The translations under genes and the position numbers were made by a program. The notes under the pieces were generated by a model. The model saw only the letters and a program-made list of their open reading frames with translations. It did no database searches and was not told the DNA's origin. A DNA stretch of 64,000 bases from Euptelea pleiosperma (lineage: Eukaryota > Streptophyta > Magnoliopsida > Ranunculales > Eupteleaceae), in NCBI GenBank assembly GCA_035048495.1, contig CM068547.1, positions 18,731,913-18,795,912 on the forward strand, read 5' to 3'. Positions 11,757-21,196 of this stretch are shown piece by piece (positions within the stretch are counted from its first letter, which is position 1; every line of letters starts with the position of its first letter).

Positions 11757-12450
11757 AGTAGAACCTTGACGACGGACCACAGCATGAGCCACATGGCAGA
11801 CTTTTAGAGATCACTGACCGTATGGATGTTTGGACCATACATAAAACTTGTGTCACAAGATGTTGCGACAGAAGCTGGTCACAGCACTCAATACGAGCCA
11901 CGTGGCATACGATCAGAGGGCACTGACCGTATGGATGTTTGACCAGTCCCTTGGTCGACCTACAAACCAAAGATCAGCCTGATTAGTGATTTACAACCTT
12001 TGGATGTTTGCACCCAAATAACGCTCAATAATGCTCAAATTCCTACCGTTAAAATCAATCCGTGAAAATAACTTCAATCGAATCGGTTAGAAATCACTAA
12101 TCAAACTGAATTTTTGTGTTCTGGCCAAACATCCATGCGGTCATCGTCCTCAAATAGTATGCCACCTGGCTCGGATTGAATGCTGTGACCGGCTACTGTC
12201 ACAACATCTTGTGACACAAGTTTTACTCCCAAAATCAGCGACATTACTGACTTCTAACCTTTAATTCTTTGTACCCAAATAATGCTAGAATTAACGGTAA
12301 AAAAATTAACCTACGAATTCAATCCAACGCTTGGGAATCACTAATCAGGCTAATTTAGGTCTTTAAGTCCACCTAGGATTGGGCCAAATGTCCATAAAGT
12401 CAGCCATATCTAAGAATGTACCAAGTGGCTCATACTATGGTCTTCTCGCT
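11757..12450. mobile_element. Outer family P MITE interrupted by another MITE
   Basis: The left part (11757-11841) has the family phrase CTGACCGTATGGATGTTTGG. The right part (12226-12450) has the complementary arm with AATCACTAATCAGGCT and GGGCCAAATGTCCATA. Between them sits the complete copy at 11842-12225. Together the two parts form one family P element split within its left arm. The copy is degenerate and no clean target duplication was seen. Confidence 0.65.
11842..12225. mobile_element. Family P MITE (copy 2), nested
   Basis: It starts TAAAACTTGTGTCACAAGATG and ends with the near-perfect complement (CATCTTGTGACACAAGTTTTA). Long arms meet near an AT-rich centre containing CTCAATAATGCTCAAA. 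It lies about 245 bp upstream of the kinase ATG. Same family as 2244-2635 by the shared phrases GATGTTTG and AATCAGCCTGATTAGTGATTT. Confidence 0.75.
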
Positions 12451-12470
12451 ATAATATATCCTTTCTTTTA

Positions 12471-12952
12471 GGGAAATTCTATTTGCACCCCACAAATTCC
12501 ATAAGCACCCCATTTGGGTGCTTTTTGGCCAAAATGCCCTTAAAGACCAAAAATACAAAAAAAAAAAAAAAAAAAAACCCAAGCACCCCTCTTCGTTGGA
12601 CAAGGAGGAGGAGGAGGATGTCGTCGCCGTCGGTACCTCTCTCTCTCTCTCTCTCTCTCTAATAGGCCCCACGGCTGGGCTGGCCATGGGGACTGTGTAG
12701 CTCGCAGCCAGCCTAACCGTGGTTACTACACTCCCCACTGCCAGCCCAGCCGTAGAGAGAGAGAGAGAGAGAGACGTACCTGTGGTGGTGGTGGTGGCGA
12801 CGACCTCCTCCTCCTCTTCCTCTTCCAACGAATAGAGGTGCTTTGATTTTTTATTTTATTTTTTTGTACTTTTGGTCTTTAAGGGCATTTTTGGCCAAAA
12901 TACACCCAAACGGGGTGCTTATGAAATTTGTGGGGTGCAAATAAAATTTCCC
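12471..12952. mobile_element. 482-bp fully palindromic Mutator-like MITE with 9-bp duplication
   Basis: It starts GGGAAATTCTATTTGCACCC and ends with its complement, and the inverted repeat continues inward through CT/GA microsatellites to a central GCCCCACGGCTGGGCTGGC block and its partner. The 9-mer TTTCTTTTA flanks it exactly at 12462-12470 and 12953-12961. This element differs from family P. ORFs here (12430-12828, 12518-12700) only reflect repeats. Confidence 0.9.
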
Positions 12953-13009
12953 TTTCTTTTAATTTTGGAATCATTAGTTATTTAATAGATTTACATTAAT
13001 CAAGGGATG

Positions 13010-13640
13010 AGGATGAGTAGAGCAAATCTTTTATGACAGACCACAATGTGAGCCACGTGGCAAATTCTTAGCTATGACTGAGTACTGATTGTATGGACCC
13101 TAGGTGAACCGATAAACCAAAAATCAACCATATTAGTTATTTCTAAACTTTGGATCAGAGTTAGTACCCCCAAATTATGCTCCAATCAAGGGATAAAAAT
13201 TACACGGTTATAAATCACTAATCAGGGTTATCTTTGGTCCATAGCTTCTGTCAGCACGTTGTGACAGAAGCTTCTGTTACGAGCCACGTGACACACTCTT
13301 AGTGGACGCTGACAGTATGGATGTTTAGCCAGTCCCTCGGTGGACCTATAAACCAAAAATCAGCCTGATTAGTGATTTACAACCTTTGGATCTTCGCACC
13401 CAAGTAATGCTCAAATTCCTACCGTTAAAATCATGAAAATAACTTCAATCGAATCACTTAAAAATCACTAATCAGGCTGATTTTTGGTTTAAGGTCCACC
13501 AAGGGACTGGCCAAACATTGGTCAAACTAAAAATGTGCCACGTGGCTCATATTTTGAGTTGTGACAGAAGTTTTACTCGTCCACATAGGAATGGACCAAA
13601 GATTCAGTCATTGGTCTCTAAAAATCAACGTTGTGTCCAA
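13010..13640. mobile_element. Second outer family P MITE, interrupted
   Basis: The left part (13010-13240) carries CCACAATGTGAGCCACGTGGC, a centre and the start of the right arm (AATCACTAATCAGGG). The right remainder follows 13578 (GTCCACATAGGAATGGACC). The interruption is the complete copy at 13241-13578. The outer ends are degenerate. Confidence 0.55.
13241..13578. mobile_element. Family P MITE (copy 3), nested
   Basis: The left arm has GCTTCTGTCAGCACGTTGTG and the right arm ends GTTGTGACAGAAGTTTTACTC, the complement of the family terminus. Inner arms contain AAAAATCAGCCTGATTAGTG and its inverse. Flanks GGTCCATA and GTCCACATA may be a decayed target duplication. Confidence 0.7.
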
Positions 13641-13754
13641 CTGTCCGTCATCAAAGATTTATTCGGACGAGTAGGTTATTTTTGTTTGATTATTCTATCT
13701 GAGAGCATTTACTTGTGGATCAATTTTACCCCATGGAGATATATAGGAGTGCAT

Positions 13755-14046
13755 AAAAGTCTGCCACCTGGCACACTATTTCGGGCCACTGACTCATGAA
13801 TGAGTGATTTCCCACTACTTGATGGACGTACACAAAAATAATCAGCACGATCGGTGATCTCTAACCATTGAATAAGTATGCAAGAAAAAATTCAAAGTAG
13901 AACGGCCAAAAATTACCTAATGAAAAGGTTCAAATCCAACGGGTAGACTCGGTAGAGATCACGAATCAAGCTGATTTTTTGTGTATAGGTCCATCAAGTG
14001 GTGAGCCAATCATTTATAGTTCAGTGGGCCCGAAAGAGTGTGCCAA
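13755..14046. mobile_element. Divergent palindromic MITE
   Basis: The left arm (TGGCACACTATTTCGGGCC, then CACTACTTGATGGACGTACAC) is matched in inverse on the right (GTGTATAGGTCCATCAAGTGGTG, then GGGCCCGAAAGAGTGTGCCA). The layout is that of family P with diverged sequence. Confidence 0.65.
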
Positions 14047-14599
14047 AGATCAAGTTTGTATGAGCTCCACAGGGCCAAAAAATGTGCTAATTAAATTGTT
14101 CCAATTCTTATCTTGCCTCGAAACTCTGTTTCAGTTTTCACTGTTCACATCGCGCTGACGTGAGAAAAAAAACAAAAGCTCAGCTTCTTCTATGGCTGGT
14201 TTGACTAATATGGGTCATGGGGCCCGTGGGGGTTGTAAATGAGGAAAGTAGTGGATTAGTTAGAAATTAGGTGGGGGTGAGAGCTTCAAAGAGGATGTTG
14301 AGAGTTGAACGGCAGTAGGTATGGGTAGTTTTGGTATTTAATAATAGTTTTTTTGACTTTGTTGCGTTTACTACTGTATATCAGCTTTACTGTCTATAGG
14401 CGAGAAAGTTTAAGGGGTTAGAGACAAAAGTGGGAAAACTGAGATCATGTAAAGGTCCCACTCCCACACCCAAGCTCTTGCGGGGGTGGCTCGTGAGACT
14501 CAAAATCCAACGGTCATTAGTGGTGTCCAACGAAAGATCGACTTTACTATTAGAGTAGAAGATGAGCCGCTCAACGCGACTGTCTTTCTAAGATGATGA
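14047..14599. other. Intergenic, no feature recognised
   Basis: No long ORF or repeat terminus recognised between the MITE cluster and the inverted duplication. Confidence 0.5.
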
Positions 14600-14950
14600 A
14601 AACTCCTGTCATTTTAAAAAGGGTCGGGCTCCACTAAGAGGCTAATGTCACCGCTCTCCCTACAGCAACCCGCAACCAGAGACTGATGCTTAATCTCCCA
14701 CAGCTAGGAAAGGTGTATTCACCTTTAAAAGAAGCTGAAGAGGAGGCTCGTGCGGCTCGCGCCAAGCCCGCCCAAGTCCATCGTTCAAAATTCAAATCAC
14801 TTCAACGCAACAATAAATGCTTCGGACACTGAACGGCTTCTCTGAACGAGCTCTGCAGCTTTGCCCACGTCTCCTATCCATTCCTCTCTCTCTCTCTCTA
14901 TACCCTGGTATAGTTTGGGAGAGGTCTCTTCCTCTGTAGGTTTCTTGTCT
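14600..14950 (+). repeat. Left arm of a large inverted duplication (promoter/leader-like)
   Basis: This stretch matches the reverse complement of 16225-16690 in ordered blocks, for example CGCTCTCCCTACAGCAACCCGC against CGCTCTCCTTACAGCAACCCGC, AGGTG(T/G)ATTCACCTTTAA, GGCTCGCGCCAAGCC and AACAATAAATGC. It ends in a CT-rich, leader-like tract and TGTAG/GTTTCT, which could be a splice donor. It may be a promoter plus 5' untranslated exon duplicated in inverse. Confidence 0.7.
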
Positions 14951-15163
14951 TGTTCAATTGTTTAGATGTTTATATCTTGTCTTATACCCCCTTTTTTTTT
15001 TTTTTGTTTTTAATAAAATAATTGAAAAACTTGTCTTGTCCATATGTTTTAATCCCTTGTTCACATAACCACACATTTACTTTAGATAATGTTCCTTCCA
15101 ATTATCTATTATTTTCCTTTTCTTTGACAATCATACTTCTTGTGAATAGGTCAAATTGACTAA

Positions 15164-15295
15164 AAAAAAGCTACAGCACAAGTGAAACTACTTGCTAAAG
15201 ATGAGGACGAGAAACTCGCAAGACTAGCTCATATGCAGTGCATCCTTCCTCCATATGACCAACCAAAGGCCCTTGGGAAGACAAACCAATGTTGA
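15164..15295 (+). pseudogene. Short exon-like coding fragment, 43 codons, no start
   Basis: An open frame beginning [20 protein letters not shown] and ending in TGA lies after an intron-like T-rich stretch and a TGTGAATAG acceptor-like site. Its composition is protein-like (charged, no low complexity), unlike the noise ORFs nearby, but it opens right after an in-frame TAA and has no Met near its start. It could be a last exon or captured gene fragment linked to the leader-like arm upstream. I do not recognise the protein. Confidence 0.3.
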
Positions 15296-16224
15296 TCGTA
15301 TTGTTGCTGGCTTGCCATGTGGTAGCGAGGGATTCCTTTTGATGTTTGCTCGCTCGAAAAAGCTTTAGAGAGACTTATATAATGAACGCAAGGAGTAGGT
15401 GTTTACAACGACTTTGTAAAGGGCGTGTTATAATGGATTTTCTCCCAAAACCTCCTTATGTCACTTTGTGTACTACTAAACCAATTTGACCCTTTTCGTG
15501 TAACTTCAAGGCTTCATATCTTTATATTTATCTCGTCTTTCTTTTGTATTACACCGTCTTCTGCACTGTATTTTGAAGAAGTCGCAATAATTAGATCTCC
15601 TAGTGTTTGGTATTAAAGGCAATAGAATATGAAACCAGTTTAATTGAGGGTTACATCACTCTTCACAAACAAGCGTCTGACTTAACCTCCAAAAGATCGA
15701 GTAAAAAAATCTGATGTTCCTGGGATAGTTGATTTTGTAGAAATTTAGGGTTTATCGAATAACTTGAGTAATTACATAGACCTACTCAAAGTCTTATATA
15801 GAGCATTGCAAGAGTCCAATAGAATGGAAATCCTATAATCTCTCAATCAAATCTAATCCTAATATATTATCCTAATCTTGTGATAAGATACATCAATAAA
15901 GATATGGTCTATCTCACACAATTTATTTTGATATATATTCTCTATCAAATTTTGGTGCCATTCACCAACGTTTGTTAGTCAAGCCCAGTTTGGCCTCCAC
16001 AACCATATGCATGATCATACATCTTTCTGTGAAGTGTTCTTCCATGAGGCGCATCCTTTGCTTGTGGCTTCACACACGCAGTTGCATTTGTTGTGTGGCA
16101 AAACATAATCAAAGCATGCGTATTTTCAAATAGGCTGAAAAATACATTTGACCAAAATAACATAACACAAGGATTGATGATTTCCAACATAGAGAGAGAT
16201 GGATGAGAGTGTTCCCTATCGCAG
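15296..16224. other. Spacer of the inverted duplication, no feature recognised
   Basis: AT-rich DNA. A minus-strand ORF of 187 codons (15975-16538) overlaps the right arm and has no recognisable domain; I regard it as chance. Confidence 0.45.
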
Positions 16225-16690
16225 AAGAGTGAAGACCAGAGCGTCGATGCTTCGAGCTTTGGTTTGATGAAGAGGAAGAGACCTTCCCTCCCAAACAAAA
16301 CCAAGGTGTAGGCCCAAACAAAACTAGGGTTTAGAGAGAGAGATTGGTTTTCAGATAGGAAAAGGGTTTGCTTGGGGGAGAGAAGGAGAGAGAGAGGAAT
16401 GGAGAGGAGACATGAGGCAGAAGCTGCAAAGCTTGTACAGAGAAGCCATTTAGTATTCAGACACGTGTCCAAAGCATTTATTGTTGGTTTGAAGGGATTC
16501 GAATGGTGGACTTGGGCGTGGCTTGGCGCGAGCCACACGAGCTTGTTCTTCAGCTTCTCTTAAAGGTGAATCCACCTTTCCTAGCCGTGGGATGAGGCCT
16601 CAATCTATGGTTGCGGGTTGCTGTAAGGAGAGCGATACATTAGCCGATTAGTAGAGCTCGACCCTTCTTCTAACTTACTAGGTTTTCGAA
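16225..16690 (-). repeat. Right arm of the large inverted duplication
   Basis: Inverted copy of 14600-14950. It is longer because of extra CT-rich leader sequence, including TCTCTCTAAACCCTAG read on the minus strand. The arms are diverged, so the duplication is not recent. Confidence 0.7.
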
Positions 16691-16899
16691 TGAACCTTAG
16701 TAGTCTAATTGACCAAATTGGACCACTGTGGGACATTTATGGATCACTTCTGATTTCGGGTACGGGTCGATCCACAGATTTTTGGGTCATATCTGGATAT
16801 CCGGAACCGGGGTGTGACATCGGATATCTTCTTTTAGTCTTTTATTTGTCCTTGTATATATTTCTTTTTTTCTAGTTTAGTTTTGCTTTCTTTTGCTCA

Positions 16900-17572
16900 T
16901 CAAGTGTAATATTTTTCGATCATTAGAAAGATTGACAACCTCAGTTGATGACTAGTTAAAACTTGTTATCTAAAATAGAGTTATAAAATATTTTTATTTT
17001 GGCTAGAATTATGTATTTGATCAAGTTACTTCACTATTCATCACTCCTAACCATGTGGTTCGATCCCTATATTTACACTATATTTAAATTGCTAATTTGA
17101 TTTTTTTGCAGGTTTTGGGTTTGATTGGACAGTAAAGTTACAATGACTGAAAAAATACTGTCCTTCAAATGGCACCGCGCGTTGTCGGGGAGGGAGAACG
17201 AAAGGTAAAGACAACCATCAAGCAAATAACCATTATCCTCTTTTTCTACATTTTTTCCGTTTCGTCATCTAGGTAAGTACCCCTTGTGCATCGCATCCCC
17301 CTATTGACGGTTTCATTTCTTAGTTTTAGAAGTCACTAAAAAAAAATAAAAAAATAGATTTTTTTTTGTTTTATTAGTGTAACTTTTTTTTTTCTCTTCT
17401 TCTTGCTTTATTAGTGTAATTTTTTTTTCTTGCTTTATTAGTATAAAATCATTTTGGCTTTATTAGTATAAAAAAAGAAAAAAACATTTATTTTTTGCTT
17501 TATTAGTTTTAACATTTTTTTATTAGTGTACTTTTCTTTCTCTTTTCTTCTTGTTTTATTAGTGTACTTTTT
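16900..17572 (+). mobile_element. Retrotransposon fragment: LTR end, primer site and leader
   Basis: The LTR-end-like stretch closes with CTGTCCTTCA at 17167, followed after two bases by TGGCACCGCGCGTTGTCGGG, a diverged relative of the TGGCGCCGTTGCCGGGG primer site of many plant Ty3/gypsy elements. The leader then matches 29460-29800, including GTAAGTACC(C/T)CTTGTGCA. From about 17340 it holds degenerate T-rich repeats of GCTTTATTAGTGTAA. No gag follows. Confidence 0.65.
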
Positions 17573-17949
17573 GGGAAAATTACTTCAGGGGCTGTAAATT
17601 TACAATTACGACCCTAGACAACTAGTTAGATGTTTGTTCATCTGAAAGGGGGTGCCTTTTGGGCACATTAGCCTGGCAACCTCAATTCCACTAATAAAGA
17701 TAACTTCTTGGCATTTGTTTCCAATTTTACCCTTTGTAGGTATGGTAAGTTCAGCATATATAGGTTTTGCTTTTTATTTATTTAAATGAGAAAATAAAGA
17801 GAGAAGTTGAAAAGTCTCCTCGTCTCCTCCCTTCAACAACTTTTCTCTATGAAAACCCTAATCTACCCTCTCTCTTCTGCAACTCCTTCTCAATTCTAAT
17901 TTCTATCTCCAACTATCTTCTCTCAAGTAGGTCCACCTTTTTGTGGTAT
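17573..17949. other. No gene; unassigned sequence
   Basis: Contains ATATATAGG near 17756 followed by a CT-rich leader-like stretch, so it may be part of another LTR, but no termini were found. Confidence 0.4.
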
Positions 17950-19072
17950 CTACATGTAAAGACCCGCTTTAAAACATAATATAATATCCGAAACTTATTG
18001 AGCGCCAGGATACCCTATCAGACATTCCCAGAATGTCTGACTAGAACCAGACCCACACACATGGTAATTGGCCAATACAATTAAATCTAAAAAGAATTAG
18101 ATAAAACGGACACCGCCATTAGACTCGCCACGTTGAATTACCCTAGGGGCACCATTTTCATAAATGTCAACCCGTGCCTGAACCCCACACCTCGACCCAT
18201 GGGTCTCGAGCAAAAAAAAAAAAAAAAAAAAACAAGAAAAAAAGGGGTCAAATTCACCTTTTTGGGTAAAGCACGTGGATGAATTTCCACCTTTCTTGTA
18301 TGACATCATGACATCATAGTTATGTCATTTGGACTCCAAATTCTATTAAAAATCTTTAAAAGTTAGATATATAAATAGGGAAGAACAAAAAAAAAATTTA
18401 CAAAACTCTAGAGAAAACTAGTAGCTTCTCGAGGAAGTAGAGAGAGAGAGAGGGGAGAAGCCATTAGAGGGTAGAAAATTGAAAGATTTCCTCACCATTG
18501 ATCTCTATTACTTGGATTTCAGCCGGTGAAGGCGTAGAGGAGCACTAAGAAAATGACTTTTGCCCGTTGTGCACCCGGATGTTCCAAGTAGGTGGTTTAA
18601 ATCTTCAAATGATTTCATATTTCCTCTATAATATGCTAATATCTGAAAAAAGCTATCTCAGTGAGAATTATCCTGTTTATTTTCGTATCAAATTTATGAT
18701 AATCATTTTGTTGGTGTAATTATATTCCTGATTATTGTCTTGAGACGAATATTTCAGAAAAAAATATATATATAAATCAATATCTACTTTAAAAAAATTA
18801 GATTTTTCTACTATAAAGAACATAAAATTTTCAAAACCCTTCCTTTTAGTCTTAAATCCATTTTTGCTAAATAACTAGAAAAAAAAAAACTAGACTAAGC
18901 CTCGGACTGGTTTCAATGGTGAACGAGTCTGAAGTGTCACCATTTTTGGAGTGGGTTTTGAGGACAAACCGCCCATTAGATCAAAATGAAGATCTGTGAG
19001 GATCATGGAGTGGTCTTAATGAAGGTTTTGTGGTTGTTTGGGGTCCACAAGAGAGCGTGGGAGGTAGGGGTG

Positions 19073-20774
19073 TGATACCCCAGTTTTAACGACCTTGTGG
19101 GTTGTCTCGAAAGAAAAGAAAAAAAAAATTTCGAATGAATAAATGAAGAGAAGAAAGAAAAGAAAAGAAAAAATAAAACAAACATTTATATATAAATAAA
19201 TACACAATGTAATAAAGAACCAATATAATAACAATAAAATATTGAACATATAAGAAAGATAAAAGATTTATAATAGTATATGTATGATAATAAAACTTGA
19301 AAAAAAAAGGGGTAAAATGGTCAACCATCCTTATGTTCGGTGGTACCAAATTGTGGGCCCTTTCATCCACAAATTAATACTAATTACCCATTTGTTGAAC
19401 CACCATGGAGATGACCCAAATCAAATTGTTTGAGACTCACCGAACTTGCTGAAAATTCAGTATGCAAGTCCATTTAGACATATGCCTAACATCCATACGG
19501 TCAAGTCTCCAATAGGGTGTGATACATCCAATCGATGCTCAAATCGACAAGTGGGATCTAGCCGTCTAAGAGGCCCAAATCCAATGGCTGACAACACCGA
19601 TTAGGTTCGAAAAAAAAAAAAACTTGCTGGTGGACCCTCCGAAGTACGGGCTGAACGCTTATATATATGGTCAGTGATGCACTCTTCAAACTCTAAAGTT
19701 CCCGGTTGAAGCGACTCAAATTCAACGGTTAGAAATCACCAACCCAGCTGAACCATACTAGATCACTTCATGTACCCGGGTTTATGCCAAACATCTGTAG
19801 GGTCAAAAATCTAAAAAGGGTGCTGCCACGTTTAAGTGCTACCATGGGTAAGTGATGCCACATGTATGTGTCGTCACATATTACCACATGTGAGGACATC
19901 CACGAGTATACTAACGTAGATGGAACAATACACACATGTACCAAATAAACAAATAAAATAAGTAAATACTAAATATGTACACATACTATATGATTTAGTA
20001 TCATAAACGAGTAATCCAAATTACATTTGTGGTGTTATGGCCATTTAGGACATAAACGGAAAAATACAAGAAGTCGACCGAAACTAAAAAAATTTATACA
20101 AACACATGTGCACACCCAGGCACCGTACATACGTATGAATATCACCACACAAATCTATAATTTGAAAGAAAAAAAGTTATGCCCCAATAAATACTATTTC
20201 CAAGATAAGAAATTTTGCAAGATTTAAATCAAAAACTTTTCAAACGAAGGTTTTAATTGTCAACACCATTTTCAAATCAATCATACCAACCCTCTTGATT
20301 TCTTCATTTTTTTAAAAAGAAAATTTCTGCACACTTTGTTCGACTTTTGATTTTCGTCGAACTTTCATCGAAAATTTAATTTAGGGTATTTACAACTTAA
20401 AAATGTGGATTTTTATAACAAGTTGACTTGAGAAAGTTTCCGCGAAAAAGACAAGGGGGATTTTGGAAATGGATCGATTTGTGAGATCTCTGACACGACT
20501 GAGGGTGTGGGATGCTTAGGCTACCCCGGATATGTGGATTTGGATTTTGGATTGGGTGCCTACGTGGAGCCAGGTTACTGGCTATTTCAGATATGGATTG
20601 ATTGTTACTGAGATTGGGGCCCCTACTAGCATACACACACCTCAGAGTGTTAGGAGATCAAATGAAATGATAAGAACTAAAAGAGAAAAGTTTCTAGAAA
20701 AGTTAACAAAGAGGACTTAAATCTGAAATAAAACCTTAAAAGGCTTTGGTCTATATATCTATATGTATATATCA
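19073..20774 (+). mobile_element. Nested solo LTR with GGGTG target duplication
   Basis: It starts TGATACCCCAG and ends TATATATCA, with GGGTG immediately outside both ends (19068-19072 and 20775-20779). Strand follows the TG...CA reading and is not independently supported. Contains AT-rich and A-rich stretches and some phrases like those of family P MITEs (CATCCATACGGTCAA at about 19490), but no ORF of note. Confidence 0.65.
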
Positions 20775-21196
20775 GGGTGAATTAGAAGGGCCATGAAATT
20801 CTTAGATAGATGCTATACCTATGCGTTCTCTCAGTGGTTATGGGACATTATTAGGACCATAGGATATTAGCAGTTGTCCTAGAATTTTGGTTCTTCTAAG
20901 GAACCCAGTATGATGCACTATTTACTGGGATTAACCAACGGTTACACTGTATGCCTGATAGGCATCTAGACGCGGGGCATGATGTACTCTGCCCGGACTT
21001 TCCGTGGATCCACAGAATCTTTGTAGACGTCGAATGTCTTTGCCAACGTGATAATTAGGCTAACGGTGACCTGAGCCGGAAAATGAGGGTTTTGTGTGGA
21101 CCCCACGCGGAGTATGTGGTCAAATGGTGGGGCACCCAACCAAAAAATCAGGACAGGAGAAGACCGCCTGGCCGGCGCAAAAAGGCCAAACGATGC

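Noticed and set aside
15975..16538. Minus-strand ORF of 187 codons
   Set aside because: Spans the end of the inverted duplication arm and unrelated spacer DNA; no recognisable domain, and the other arm does not keep the frame.
16690..16830. LTR end at GGGGTGTGACA with duplication TCGGA
   Set aside because: No matching TCGGA followed by TG was found upstream, so the boundary is not supported.
19490..19830. A family P MITE
   Set aside because: The phrases resembling family P (CATCCATACGGTCAA and CATCTGTAGGGTCAA) are in the same orientation, not inverted, and no termini are visible.
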